From Pontibacter akesuensis (GTDB taxonomy: Bacteria > Bacteroidota > Bacteroidia > Cytophagales > Hymenobacteraceae), in contig NZ_CP014766.1 of NCBI RefSeq assembly GCF_001611675.1, forward strand, positions 1,612,001 to 1,676,000: a stretch of DNA of 64,000 nucleotides, given 5' to 3'. Of the stretch, positions 8,694-17,330 are shown in pieces. The translations under genes were made by a program, and so were the position numbers. Below the pieces are notes generated by a model. It ran no database searches, was not told the DNA's origin, and saw only the letters and a list, made by a program, of their open reading frames with translations. The number at the start of each line of letters is the position of its first letter. The stretch's first letter is position 1.

Positions 8694-9131
8694 ATGAAAA
8701 CACGCTTCCTGTTCCTGCTATCTTTACTTGTGATGTTCTCCCTGTCCGGCTGCGATGAAGATTGTGCAACTGTTGACTGTATCCAGGAGCCGTTTCGGTT
8801 CAGAGTCTTAAACGCGCAAGGCGAAAACCTGCTGGACAACGGCACGCTTGCCCTTAGCCAGATAGCCATATACACGCCCGGTGCGCCAGCCGCTACCTTG
8901 CCGCTTTCGGCGTACGCCCCACTGGGAGAAACGTACGTGGAGGCTGGCCTTAGCCAAAACACACGCGCCTATACCCTTGCCATAGATGGCTATGCCCCAC
9001 TGGAGCTTAGCTTTGACTTGGATGTCCGCTCCGGCGATTGCTGCACTTCCCTGACCATTGAGGAGGCGTACCTGAATGAGGCGCCCGTTTTGAAAGACAG
9101 CAAGGGCGAACGCTTTATCATCCTTCCGTAA
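8694..9131 (+). CDS. Hypothetical lipoprotein
   Basis: 145 residues. The ATG at 8694 starts a lipoprotein signal (FLLSLLVMFSLSGCDEDC; lipidated Cys at about 20). The mature part has Cys-rich ends (CDEDCATVDC and GDCCTSL) and a beta-rich middle, consistent with a small carboxypeptidase-regulatory/transthyretin-like fold, but I do not recognise the family. Unlike the three genes before it, its codon use is GC-rich like the genome, so it may mark the right edge of the AT-rich insertion. It converges on the SDR gene. Confidence 0.7.
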   Translation: MKTRFLFLLSLLVMFSLSGCDEDCATVDCIQEPFRFRVLNAQGENLLDNGTLALSQIAIYTPGAPAATLPLSAYAPLGETYVEAGLSQNTRAYTLAIDGYAPLELSFDLDVRSGDCCTSLTIEEAYLNEAPVLKDSKGERFIILP

Positions 9132-9213
9132 GTATAGCTTTCTCCCACAGAAGCACTGCCGCTCGTTTCCGGGAAGGTTTTAAGACACAGCCATACTTTT
9201 GCTGCAGTGGCGG

Positions 9214-10020
9214 TCAGGATTTCGCTCTTTTTGTTTGAATACGCTTTACCATGCTACGGAGGAAGCTGCGCGGCATAAACCGGGTAGAGAAGGTGGTGAG
9301 TTTGTTCTGAATGCCTGGTATCACCACTACCTCGCCGGCCATCATGCCCTCGTAGCCTGCCTTGGCCACACTTTCGGCGTCGGCTACATACTTCTTCGAG
9401 AAAAGTCCGGAGCCGCCGAGGTTGGCGGCTTGTTTAAAACCGGTATCGGTGGGGCCGGGGCAAAGGGCGGTAACGGTGATGCACTCGTCTTCGAGTTCGG
9501 CGGCCAGCCCCTCGGTAAACGACTGCACAAAGGCTTTGCTGGCGTAGTACACTGCCATGTAAGGGCCTGGCGGAAACGCTGCCGTAGACGACACGTTCAG
9601 GATACGGCCGTGCTGCCCTACCGGCAACTGCCGTAGAAACAGCTTGCACAGGTGCGTAAGCGACACCACGTTCAGCTGCATCATGTTCAGCTCCTTCTGC
9701 AGCTCCGTTTCCCGGAAAGCGCCGAAGTTGCCGAAGCCCGCGTTGTTCACCAGCACATCTACCAGCAGGCTATCCCGTTGCAACGCTGCGAACACCTTCT
9801 CCGGCCCTTCGGCCTTACTTAGATCCTGCACAATAACCCTGGTATAAACTTTATATTTAGCGGCATACTCCTGTGCCAGGCGTTGCAGCTTCTCCTCTGA
9901 GCGTGCCACCAGCACCAGGTTGTGCCCGTCGCGGGCGAAGCACTCGGCCAGTGCCATGCCAATGCCGCCGGATGCACCGGTCACCAGCGCCGTATACTTG
10001 TGTTTGTGCTTCTCAGCCAT
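9214..10020 (-). CDS. SDR family oxidoreductase
   Basis: A 268-residue classical short-chain dehydrogenase/reductase starting MAEKHKHKYTALVTG. The cofactor motif TGASGGIG lies at residues 14-21, VLVNNAGFGNFG follows, then catalytic Ser in NVSSTAAF and Tyr/Lys in VYYASKAF. The C-terminal segment (GEVVVIPGIQNKLTTF) is like the DltE/YqjQ group that works on lipid-like or small carbonyl substrates. An upstream in-frame ATG at 10065 would add a poor Gly/Ala-rich extension, so the inner start is preferred. Substrate unknown; single gene. Confidence 0.9.
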   Translation of the reverse strand: MAEKHKHKYTALVTGASGGIGMALAECFARDGHNLVLVARSEEKLQRLAQEYAAKYKVYTRVIVQDLSKAEGPEKVFAALQRDSLLVDVLVNNAGFGNFGAFRETELQKELNMMQLNVVSLTHLCKLFLRQLPVGQHGRILNVSSTAAFPPGPYMAVYYASKAFVQSFTEGLAAELEDECITVTALCPGPTDTGFKQAANLGGSGLFSKKYVADAESVAKAGYEGMMAGEVVVIPGIQNKLTTFSTRFMPRSFLRSMVKRIQTKRAKS

Positions 10021-10202
10021 TGTTGAGTATGTGTGTAGTCCTGCTGCCCCACCCCGTGCGGCCACATGCTGTATCGCATACGTGTGCCAGGCAAACCATG
10101 GTTCACACTTGTGTTAACCCGCCAAGGCTCCCAGCAAATTAGCAGGAGGATTCCTTGCTACGGCGAGCGCCTGCACACGACAGACAAGTATAGATTGCGC
10201 AC

Positions 10203-10242
10203 AAAAAAGCCGCCAGCCCAAACAAGGAAGGCTGGCGGCTTT
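10203..10242 (-). terminator. Rho-independent terminator
   Basis: A 10-bp GC stem (GCCGCCAGCC / GGCTGGCGGC) with an A-run on its left, which reads as a T-tract for the minus-strand desaturase gene ending at 10263. The rest of the gap 10021-10202 shows nothing else supported. Confidence 0.85.
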
Positions 10243-10262
10243 CAGGAGACACTGCTGTCGCT

Positions 10263-11234
10263 TCAGGCAACCTGTGCATCGGCAGTTTGCTGCTGTACTG
10301 GTTGTGCGAAGGCTGCTTTCCTGTTTTCTTCCCACTCCTGCTGCAGCTGCTTTGATGTTTTGCGGCTGCCGTCGTGGCTCCAGCCCGGAGGGCCAAACAC
10401 GTACATAAACTTGGCCTTCCATGATTTCACACTGCGCACATCTTTCCAGATATCCTGAAACTCGTGGAAGTTGAGCGTGATCGGGTCGTGCTTGGTGGGT
10501 GGGTGCAGCACACCGAATTTTGTTTCCAGTTCCACTTCCTTATCGCGGTACGTCCCGAAGATTCTGTCCCAGATGATCAGGATGCCGCCATGGTTGCGGT
10601 CCAGGTACTCGATGTTGCAGGCGTGGTGCACCTGGTGTACCCAGGGCGTGTTGAATATCTGCCCGTATACCGGAATTTTAGGCACCAGCGTAGAGTGCAG
10701 GAAGAACTGATAGATAGAGTTAAAGGCCATGCACAGCGCGATCATTACCGGGTTGAACCCCAGGATAGGCAGCCAGAGCCAGTAAATGGGCTTGTACAGG
10801 AAGATGGTCCAGCCATTGCGGAAAGCCGTACCGAGGTTAAACTTGCTCGAGGAGTGGTGCACCAGGTGCGCCGCCCAGAAAAGGCGTATGGTATGGCAGA
10901 AGCGGTGGTGCCAGTAGAAGTTAAAGTCGTCGCCGATGAGGCAGAGCACCCACACCCACCAGGCCCAGCCCAGGTTATCGTAGCCCAGGTACTCCACGCG
11001 GAGCGGCTCGAACAACTCGAAGAACAGGTAGAACAGGGTAATGTGGTAGGCCTTCGTGAGCGTGTTCAGTACGGCAGCCCCTATACCGACCATGGTGCTG
11101 GCCATGGAGTCTTTTAGATTGTAAAGCTCTCTGTCTTCACGGTAGCTGATGTAGGCTTCAACTATAATCAATACCGCAAAAATGGGTACGAAATAGGTGA
11201 AGGGATTGGGCATGTTGTCAAAAAGTATTTCCAT
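10263..11234 (-). CDS. Sterol desaturase / fatty acid hydroxylase family protein
   Basis: A 323-residue integral membrane di-iron enzyme of the fatty acid hydroxylase superfamily (PF04116). The histidine clusters are complete: FYWHHRFCH, HLVHHSS and, after the last hydrophobic pair, VHQVHHACN. Four or more membrane helices surround them. The chosen start (MEILFDNMPNPFTYF) avoids an implausible 29-residue leader from an ATG at 11321. The family hydroxylates or desaturates sterols, carotenoids or acyl chains using oxygen; the substrate is not clear. A second, distant family member lies at 15399-16190. Its C-terminus is Gln/Ala-rich. Confidence 0.9.
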   Translation of the reverse strand: MEILFDNMPNPFTYFVPIFAVLIIVEAYISYREDRELYNLKDSMASTMVGIGAAVLNTLTKAYHITLFYLFFELFEPLRVEYLGYDNLGWAWWVWVLCLIGDDFNFYWHHRFCHTIRLFWAAHLVHHSSSKFNLGTAFRNGWTIFLYKPIYWLWLPILGFNPVMIALCMAFNSIYQFFLHSTLVPKIPVYGQIFNTPWVHQVHHACNIEYLDRNHGGILIIWDRIFGTYRDKEVELETKFGVLHPPTKHDPITLNFHEFQDIWKDVRSVKSWKAKFMYVFGPPGWSHDGSRKTSKQLQQEWEENRKAAFAQPVQQQTADAQVA

Positions 11235-11377
11235 GGGTGCGCAAGAAGTCAATAGAAGCGGAGCCCCCGGTTGGGCAGGGTACTCCCGTAATTTCCCTAA
11301 ATTAACTAAAACCGTTTCCAATTCCTACTTCAGCAGCTGCCTCCGGGTTTCCCGGGAGCGGCTGTTTTTTGTGGATA

Positions 11378-11410
11378 AATGGCAGAACTGGCACGTATGT
11401 AGTATCTTTC
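11378..11410 (+). promoter_or_regulatory. Putative promoter of the GluQRS-like gene
   Basis: TTTG (11378-11381), 21 bases, then TATCTTTC (11403-11410), close to the Bacteroidota -33/-7 consensus TTTG...TAnnTTTG. It lies 26 bases before the start codon. Confidence 0.4.
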
Positions 11411-11435
11411 GTCCTGCAAAAAACCTTACAGGCAC

Positions 11436-12395
11436 ATGCGGCGGCAGCAAAACATAACACAGCAGACACAGGTGCGAACACGTCTTGCCCCCACACCCAG
11501 CGGTTACCTGCACCTGGGCAACGCCCTCTCGTTTGCGGTAACATGGGCACTGGCCCGGCAGCGGCACGGCACCGTCATCCTCCGCATCGACGACCTGGAC
11601 AACGCCCGCTTCCGACCCGAGTACCTGCAAGACATTTTCGACACGCTGCACTTTATGGGGCTGGATTACGATGAAGGCCCGGCCGATGCCGGTGATTTCC
11701 TGCAGCACTACTCCCAGCACCTGCGCCTGCCCGCTTACGAGCACCTACTGGGGCAGCTGGTGGCCAAAGGCGTGGTATACGCCTGCCCTTGTTCCCGCAA
11801 GCAGTTGGCCTCCCTGCCAGCTGGAGCTGATGGCAGGCACGCGTGCCAGCAGGAGCGCCTGCCGCTTTACCTCCCCGACACGGCCTGGCGCATACAGGTA
11901 CCACCTGACACTGAGATAGTTTTCAGCGACCTGCTGCAACAGGAGTGCCGGGTGCCGCTGGCCGCGCAGGTACCGGATTTCGTAGTGCGCCGCAAAGAGG
12001 GATTGCCCGCCTACCAAATAGCCTCGCTGGCAGACGACCTGGAAATGGGTATTAATTTGATTGTCCGGGGAGCTGACCTGCTGGCCTCCACCGCGGCGCA
12101 GTTGTTTTTGGCGCGGCAACTGGGTGCAGATGGTTTTACAAGTATAGCTTTCCTGCACCACCCGGTGGTGGCCGATGCCGGGGGCGGCAAACTCTCCAAA
12201 TCGCATGACTCGCTCTCGATAGCGCAGATGCGCCGGAGCGGCCTTAGCAGCAAGGTTTTCTGGCAGGTACTGGCGGCAACCCTGGGGTGGGAGGAATTTG
12301 GGATTGTGGATGCCCGAAGCTTTCTGGATAAATTCCGGCTGGAGAATTTGCCACTGCCCACCAAGTATGGCCTGCAGGTGAGCGGGTATAATTAG
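11436..12395 (+). CDS. gluQ: Glutamyl-Q tRNA(Asp) synthetase-like protein (GluQRS)
   Basis: A 319-residue catalytic core of a class I glutamyl-tRNA synthetase without the anticodon-binding domain. It shows TRLAPTPSGYLHLGN (the HIGH-like box is HLGN), the zinc-type cysteines in YACPCSRKQ and HACQQ, the family segment VPDFVVRRKEGLPAYQ and the KMSKS-type KLSKS. GluQRS proteins attach glutamate to queuosine at position 34 of tRNA-Asp. In Bacteroidota the exact tRNA target should be treated as inferred. It is a single gene with a bidirectional terminator downstream. Confidence 0.88.
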   Translation: MRRQQNITQQTQVRTRLAPTPSGYLHLGNALSFAVTWALARQRHGTVILRIDDLDNARFRPEYLQDIFDTLHFMGLDYDEGPADAGDFLQHYSQHLRLPAYEHLLGQLVAKGVVYACPCSRKQLASLPAGADGRHACQQERLPLYLPDTAWRIQVPPDTEIVFSDLLQQECRVPLAAQVPDFVVRRKEGLPAYQIASLADDLEMGINLIVRGADLLASTAAQLFLARQLGADGFTSIAFLHHPVVADAGGGKLSKSHDSLSIAQMRRSGLSSKVFWQVLAATLGWEEFGIVDARSFLDKFRLENLPLPTKYGLQVSGYN

Positions 12396-12436
12396 GCAAC
12401 CGCTTTCTCTGGTTCAGCATCAACCTAAACAAGTAT

Positions 12437-12482
12437 AAAGCAAAAGCGGCAGCCACTGAAGTATGGCTGCCGCTTTTGCTTT
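12437..12482. terminator. Bidirectional terminator with 19-bp perfect stem
   Basis: Arms 12437-12455 and 12464-12482 pair without mismatch around an 8-base loop, with A-rich and T-rich ends. It separates the convergent GluQRS and DUF2911 genes. The loop contains GAAGTAT, close to the abundant word. Confidence 0.88.
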
Positions 12483-12494
12483 GCTGTTCTATGC

Positions 12495-13022
12495 TTATTT
12501 ACGCGCCGTGATGGCAACCGGCACTTCCAGGTTCTCCCACTGCAGCACGAGGCCTTTATCGGTTACATCATACTTGAGGCGCTCGTTCATGGTAGCTGAT
12601 TTTACCGGCTTCACCTGTACCCGCAGCGCATCCTGCTTCTCGTCGTACTGGGTGCCCCACTGCTTGGCTGTTTTGTTGAAGATGACGGTCCACTCCTCCT
12701 CGCCCGGAATGGCGTAGAAGCTGTAGGTGCCGGCTGGCAGCTGCTTTCCTTCCACCAGCACCGGCTTGTCTACCGTTACGGTTGTCGCCTCGTTGGCACC
12801 GGCCCGCCATACTTTGCCGTAAGGCACCAGGCCTCCCCAAACCTCGCGGCCTTTTACGCTGGGGCTGCTGTAGTTCACGGTTACGGTGGCATCACCCACT
12901 TTGCCGGTTGTCGTGGCAGGTGGGCTTGCTTTCGGTTTGGCGTCTTGGGCATAAGCACTCACTGACAGGAACACGCCGAGGAGCAGCAGTACGAATGAAT
13001 TTAAAACGGTTACTCTTTTCAT
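12495..13022 (-). CDS. DUF2911 domain-containing exported protein
   Basis: A 175-residue protein with a signal peptide (residues 1-25, ending SVSAYAQ) and a complete DUF2911 domain: VTVNYSSPSVKGREVWGGLV, PYGKVWRAGANEATT, PAGTYSFYAIPGEEEWT and FNKTAKQWGTQYDEKQD. DUF2911 is a beta-rich periplasmic domain of unknown role, widespread in Bacteroidota. Length is typical for the single-domain form. It is a single gene. Confidence 0.92.
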   Translation of the reverse strand: MKRVTVLNSFVLLLLGVFLSVSAYAQDAKPKASPPATTTGKVGDATVTVNYSSPSVKGREVWGGLVPYGKVWRAGANEATTVTVDKPVLVEGKQLPAGTYSFYAIPGEEEWTVIFNKTAKQWGTQYDEKQDALRVQVKPVKSATMNERLKYDVTDKGLVLQWENLEVPVAITARK

Positions 13023-13091
13023 AGTTTTGAGGGTTTGGTTTATTTAAAGTTATATAAAACTCACGTATTAATCGCTGTTGTTATGGGCTTT

Positions 13092-13250
13092 ACGAAAAAT
13101 CCTTGCTCCCGACTCACGGCGTAGCGGTATTTAATTTCCGGTGGTGGAACGACCGCTTGTTCCCATCTCTCTTTAACGCAGGTATGGGCGTAAGAAGTAC
13201 TTTCAGACGCAGGAATATGCCCTGGCCGCAGCCTTCATTTATTTCTCCTG
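13092..13250 (+). pseudogene. Possible decayed coding fragment
   Basis: In the 292-base gap before the MscS gene, one frame reads VFNFRWWNDRLFPSLFNAGM, and the next frame continues RKKYFQTQEYALAAAFIYFS to a TGA. Read together across a one-base shift this looks like the aromatic-ended C-terminus of an outer-membrane or membrane protein. No family is recognised, so it is only a weak call. Confidence 0.25.
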
Positions 13251-13314
13251 ATTAACATCCTTTCACACCTGCACGTTAAACAAGGCAGTTGCGCTTAAAT
13301 TAAGAGTTTTGCCT

Positions 13315-14715
13315 ATGCCGTCCCTTAACAACCGAAGAACCAGACGAACATCATCAACCACACGCAAGCGGGTGCAGGGCGGCACTTCCGGCGAAGGCAT
13401 CCGGGGGCAGGGGCAACGCGGCACCTATAACGACAACAGGGGGCTGCAGACGCGAAAACGCGTTGTCAGCCGTACCCGAAAGCGCAGAACCCCAGGCTCG
13501 GCGGTGAAAGGCGCCGAGAACCGGCTCAAGAATTTCCGGCAGGCCTCTATCCTGGCAGTCGCCATTACGGGGTTCATCATGCTGCTGTTTGCCCCCAGCG
13601 AGGCAGGGCTGGCGCAGGACGGCGGCGAGGCGCAACTAACCGAGCTTCAGGAAGACTCCCTCGCGCTGGAAGATTCCGCGGCCTTTGCAGCAGAAGACAG
13701 TATGGCAGCGGCAAATGACACCACCAGCATTTCTCAGGCCAGCAAGGCATCTGCCGGGGAGGCCATCGGGGCGCTGCAAGGGCTTTGGAGAAGCTTTCTG
13801 TACAACCTGCCCAAAATTCTTATCGCCCTCGGCACTCTGATTCTGGCGTGGCTGTTCGTGAAACTGCTTAAACTGGTGCTGCAACGCACGGTGGGCAGCT
13901 GGCAAAAATCGAGTGCCATTATCTCGCTGCTGTCCATTGCGGTGTGGCTGCTGGCCATCGGGGTGGCCATCAGTGTGGTGGCCGGCGACATCCGGGCGCT
14001 GGTTGGCTCACTGGGTTTGATCGGCCTGGCCCTGTCGTGGTCGCTGCAAACGCCGATCGAGAGCTTTACCGGCTGGCTGCTCAATTCTTTTCAGGGCTAC
14101 TACCGCGTGGGCGACCGCGTGAAGGTAGGCGAGGTTTTCGGCGATGTGTACCGCATCGACTTCCTGACCACCACGGTGTGGGAGATTGGCGGGCCTTACC
14201 AGCCGGGCTTTGTGCAGGCAGAGCAGCCAACGGGCCGCATGGTTACGTTCCCGAACAACGAGATCCTCACCGGCACCGTCACCAACTTCACCGGCGATTT
14301 CCCCTATGTATGGGACGAGCTGACGGTTGCCGTAGCCAACGAATCCGACATTCCGCTTACCATCAAAACACTGGCCACCGTAGCCGAAAACCTGCTGGGC
14401 AACTACATGGTAGATCCCGCGCACAAGTATGAGCTGCTGCTAAAGCGGGCCGGCCTGGAAGACAAGGTACACGACAAGCCCCAGGTCTACATCTCGCTCG
14501 ACGACTCCTGGACGAATGTCATCATCCGCTACCTGGTGGGCGCCCGCGAGCGCAGGAAATGGAAAAGCGAACTAACGCTGCGCATTATTGAGGAAGTGAA
14601 CAAGCCCGAATACCTCGAGAAGATCATACCTGTTTACCCAAGGCAGCAGGTACAGTTCATCAACCCGGACGGCGTGCCCGTGGAGGGTAGGTTCAGGGAC
14701 GATGGCGATGTATAA
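13315..14715 (+). CDS. MscS family mechanosensitive ion channel
   Basis: 466 residues. ATG 13315 is preferred over a TTG six bases upstream. The first 75 residues are strongly basic (many Arg/Lys), followed by one hydrophobic helix, an acidic Ala/Ser-rich linker, and then the channel. The channel has three helices, the pore-lining region GLIGLALSWSLQTPIESF, the MscS beta domain YRVGDRVKVGEVFGDVYRID, and PNNEILTGTVTNFTG. The C-terminus carries the alpha/beta vestibule. MscS proteins open under membrane tension and release osmolytes. The basic N-terminal tail is not usual for the family. Confidence 0.92.
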   Translation: MPSLNNRRTRRTSSTTRKRVQGGTSGEGIRGQGQRGTYNDNRGLQTRKRVVSRTRKRRTPGSAVKGAENRLKNFRQASILAVAITGFIMLLFAPSEAGLAQDGGEAQLTELQEDSLALEDSAAFAAEDSMAAANDTTSISQASKASAGEAIGALQGLWRSFLYNLPKILIALGTLILAWLFVKLLKLVLQRTVGSWQKSSAIISLLSIAVWLLAIGVAISVVAGDIRALVGSLGLIGLALSWSLQTPIESFTGWLLNSFQGYYRVGDRVKVGEVFGDVYRIDFLTTTVWEIGGPYQPGFVQAEQPTGRMVTFPNNEILTGTVTNFTGDFPYVWDELTVAVANESDIPLTIKTLATVAENLLGNYMVDPAHKYELLLKRAGLEDKVHDKPQVYISLDDSWTNVIIRYLVGARERRKWKSELTLRIIEEVNKPEYLEKIIPVYPRQQVQFINPDGVPVEGRFRDDGDV

Positions 14716-14723
14716 CAAATTAA

Positions 14724-14757
14724 CCGGAAGCGGAGCTGAGTTCAGCGTCGCTTCCGG
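14724..14757. terminator. Terminator-like hairpin between convergent genes
   Basis: The arms CCGGAAGCG and CGCTTCCGG flank a 16-base loop between the mscS-type gene and the NTF2-like lipoprotein gene. The T-tract is weak on both strands. A TATACTT word follows at 14759. Confidence 0.5.
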
Positions 14758-14779
14758 CTATACTTCAAACATCAAAAGC

Positions 14780-15253
14780 TTAGTTGGAGTGATCATGCAG
14801 GATTTTCCAGCCTCCATCGGTGTTTTCCATTACCAGCGTATAACGGCCGCTTTGCTGCGTGGAGTCTTGGGCAGTGAGGACATAGCGGCCTGTAACCAAG
14901 GCATGCTGCTGCCCTAGCGGCTGTACTTGCAGGCTGTCGAAGCGTAGCGTGGAGGTAGGCGTGCCGTCCGTGGTGAACGCCTCCTGGTAGTAGCCTTTCA
15001 TCTCCTTTACTCCAACCGGCCCACTTGGCAGCATAAAGGTGGCGGCGCTGTCATACACGGTCAGGAACTGGTCCAGGTTGCCGCTATTCCAGTCTTTGGT
15101 GATGCCCTGCAGTGTCGGAACTACCCGGGCGAAGTCAGCTTGTTCTGCTACGGTAGTTTCTGCTGCGGTTGATGTATCAGACTGATTACAGCCTAAGAAT
15201 AAGAGTGCAGCGGCAAGTATGGCGCCGCGGTTGATGGCATTCAAGCGTTTCAT
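14780..15253 (-). CDS. NTF2-like (DUF4440/SnoaL-type) lipoprotein
   Basis: 157 residues with a lipobox ending LFLGC (Cys about 22), a Ser/Thr/Ala linker, then an NTF2-like fold: a helix pair (LQGITKDWNSGNLDQFLTVY), then DSAATFMLPSGPVGVKEMKG and the terminal strands SGRYTLVMENTDGGWKILHD ending with HSN. This matches DUF4440-type cone-shaped domains, which bind small molecules or act as accessory domains. No catalytic assignment is possible. It lies at the cell envelope as a lipoprotein. Single gene. Confidence 0.82.
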   Translation of the reverse strand: MKRLNAINRGAILAAALLFLGCNQSDTSTAAETTVAEQADFARVVPTLQGITKDWNSGNLDQFLTVYDSAATFMLPSGPVGVKEMKGYYQEAFTTDGTPTSTLRFDSLQVQPLGQQHALVTGRYVLTAQDSTQQSGRYTLVMENTDGGWKILHDHSN

Positions 15254-15398
15254 TTTGAGAGAATTGGTTACAGGAACATGAATCTTTGCAGCAAATATGA
15301 AGATTTATTCATACTTATCGCAACTGATATTTCAACTGTCTCTCGTCCCCTCCTCCTTATGCTGCTGCAAAGTATAGATTTGCCTTCGGGCTGCTGTG

Positions 15399-16190
15399 TC
15401 ACAATTCAACAACTTGCGCCTGCTGCACCGCCTGTACCTTTTGTGGGTCCACCAGCTTCGCCAGCGTTTTATCGTAGTTCGGGTGCGTGGTGTGCAGCCA
15501 TTCATCCCAAAACCTGAAGTACAGGCCATAGTTGCCTTTAAAGTACTTGTGGTGCATGTTGTGGTTGGTGGAGGTGTTCAGCCATTTGCCCACGCTGCTG
15601 CTGACCAGCCATTTCGGGTAAATTTCATAGCCCAGGTGCCCGTACACGTTGTACACCGTCATCAGTAGCAGGAATAGCGCAATGGCCAGCGGGTGAATCG
15701 GGAGCAGGAAAGCGATGACAAGTATAACGCTTGCCTCTACCACCGCCTCCAACGGGCTAAAGGCAAAGGCCGCCCACGGCGACGGGTTGGTTGATTTATG
15801 GTGGGTGAGGTGAAACAGCTTAAACAGTTTGGGATGATGCATCAGGCGGTGCGTCCAGTAGAAATAGGTATCGTGCACCACCAGCGCCAGCAGCACGCTC
15901 ACGATAAAGTATGGCCAGCCATACTCAGCTACCTCTGTGTAAATCTGCGTGTGGGGCAGCACCGCATCCGAGGCAAGCAGAACGCCTACCGCCGCGAATA
16001 TGAGAAAGGTGAAGAAGGAGTGGCTTACCTCCCGCACGTAATCCTGCCGCTTCGGGAACAGGGCCTGTATCTTGCGCCGGGCAAACTTTTTAGGCATCAA
16101 CGTATAAAACAGCAAAAAGGCCAGCCCCGCTATCACCACGTAGCGCAGCGTCAGCAGCAAATAAAACCACCCAAATTGACTAATCGCCAT
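15399..16190 (-). CDS. Sterol desaturase family protein (second copy)
   Basis: 263 residues; the start MAISQFGWFY is preferred over an upstream in-frame ATG at 16256. Membrane helices surround the histidine boxes DTYFYWTHRLMHH, HLTHHKS and NHNMHHKY of the fatty acid hydroxylase superfamily. It is clearly a different subgroup from the protein at 10263-11234; the two share little beyond the His boxes. Close relatives in Bacteroidota are often annotated sterol desaturase, although these bacteria usually lack sterols, so acyl-chain or hopanoid/carotenoid hydroxylation is more likely. Substrate unknown. Confidence 0.88.
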   Translation of the reverse strand: MAISQFGWFYLLLTLRYVVIAGLAFLLFYTLMPKKFARRKIQALFPKRQDYVREVSHSFFTFLIFAAVGVLLASDAVLPHTQIYTEVAEYGWPYFIVSVLLALVVHDTYFYWTHRLMHHPKLFKLFHLTHHKSTNPSPWAAFAFSPLEAVVEASVILVIAFLLPIHPLAIALFLLLMTVYNVYGHLGYEIYPKWLVSSSVGKWLNTSTNHNMHHKYFKGNYGLYFRFWDEWLHTTHPNYDKTLAKLVDPQKVQAVQQAQVVEL

Positions 16191-16312
16191 GATATTTATT
16201 TTTAGAAAAACAGGTTCAGAATAGCTCCTAAATGGCAGAGATCGTTCTAGAAACACATTTCTACCGTAGAATAGTTGCCTGGCAAAGCATTATCATTTAG
16301 TTGCTCCTGTAG

Positions 16313-17248
16313 CTACTCTCCGCAAGGCACCCTCATTCTTCTTGGATGGTCGTGACCTGTGCTGTTTGTAAACTTAGCCTGTTTTATAATGCGTAAGGCC
16401 TCCTCATCGCAGCCGTGCCCCAGCCCCTGCACCACAAAAGCATCTTTCACGTTGCCAGCGGCATCAATCACAAACTCCACCAGTACCTTGCCTTTGACAT
16501 GGTTGGCCCGAGCCTGGGCAGGATACTTCAGCTGCTGATACAGCTTCTCTTCTCCTCCGATCACCTTAACAGCGGCATGCCGCTTTACCTCGGCGGCACT
16601 GCTGCGTTGTGCATAAAAATCAGGCGGGTTAGGATTGGCTGCAGCGGTGGGCAGTTTATACTTGATTTCCCAATGCCTGAGGTAATCTTCAAGCGGCGGC
16701 AAACCAACCTGTGCCCGCCTTTTGTTTACATTGTGCTCGTCCTCGATAGGATACAGCTTAACACCTGCATCATCCTCTGCTAGCTGTGAGCCATAGGTTT
16801 GCGGCTCTCCGCGCCCAACTTTTACCCGGTCTATCAGCAAGGCGAGTGATGACCACTGCAACTCTCCTTTCCCGGCAGCTTGCGTTAAAAGCGGCAGGTA
16901 CTTCTCCTGTACCTCTTGTGAACTGTGCTGTATTATCAGAAAGGCGGTTGAGCTTAACTGCTCTCCTACTGCAGTCTTACCTGGATAGCCATACTTCAAT
17001 ATGATGTTTTCGATTTCAACTAAATTAGCTTGATCTATACTTGCCTGCTTCGCCCAAATTTCCTGCACCTCTTTTGAACGCCAGCCATGTGCAGCGGCGG
17101 CACGTTCTACCACAGCTCCTCTATACTTCTGGTCGGCCTCGGCTATGCGCCTAAGTTTAGCGACCAGCGCTGAATTTACCTGGGCACAGGCAAGATTCCC
17201 TGCCAGCAGAAAGCATAGCAGGAGCAACGTTTGTTTTAGCTGTTTCAT
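16313..17248 (-). CDS. DUF6624 domain fused to TonB C-terminal domain
   Basis: A 311-residue exported protein: signal peptide to about residue 22 (LLAGNLACAQ), then a helical region (LRRIAEADQKYRG, then QHSSQEVQEKYLPLL) of DUF6624 type. A linker is followed by a TonB C-terminal domain (KYPAQARANHVKGKVLVEF, VIDAAGNVKDAFVVQGLGHG, CDEEALRIIKQAKF). It lacks the N-terminal TonB membrane helix and Pro-rich span, so it cannot be a standard energy transducer. The domain probably acts as a peptidoglycan- or protein-binding module. It lies 82 bases downstream of the LytTR regulator gene on the same strand and may belong to that transcription unit. Confidence 0.8.
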   Translation of the reverse strand: MKQLKQTLLLLCFLLAGNLACAQVNSALVAKLRRIAEADQKYRGAVVERAAAAHGWRSKEVQEIWAKQASIDQANLVEIENIILKYGYPGKTAVGEQLSSTAFLIIQHSSQEVQEKYLPLLTQAAGKGELQWSSLALLIDRVKVGRGEPQTYGSQLAEDDAGVKLYPIEDEHNVNKRRAQVGLPPLEDYLRHWEIKYKLPTAAANPNPPDFYAQRSSAAEVKRHAAVKVIGGEEKLYQQLKYPAQARANHVKGKVLVEFVIDAAGNVKDAFVVQGLGHGCDEEALRIIKQAKFTNSTGHDHPRRMRVPCGE

Positions 17249-17330
17249 GATGATAGGTTTTTATGCGTGGCTGCAACCGCAGGCAACCAATACCTTTATA
17301 CACTTTCTCAACATTAATGGCAGGCTGCAC

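Noticed and set aside
9199..9636. A 145-codon plus-strand frame opposite the SDR gene
   Set aside because: The SDR motifs on the minus strand are complete, so this frame is a shadow.
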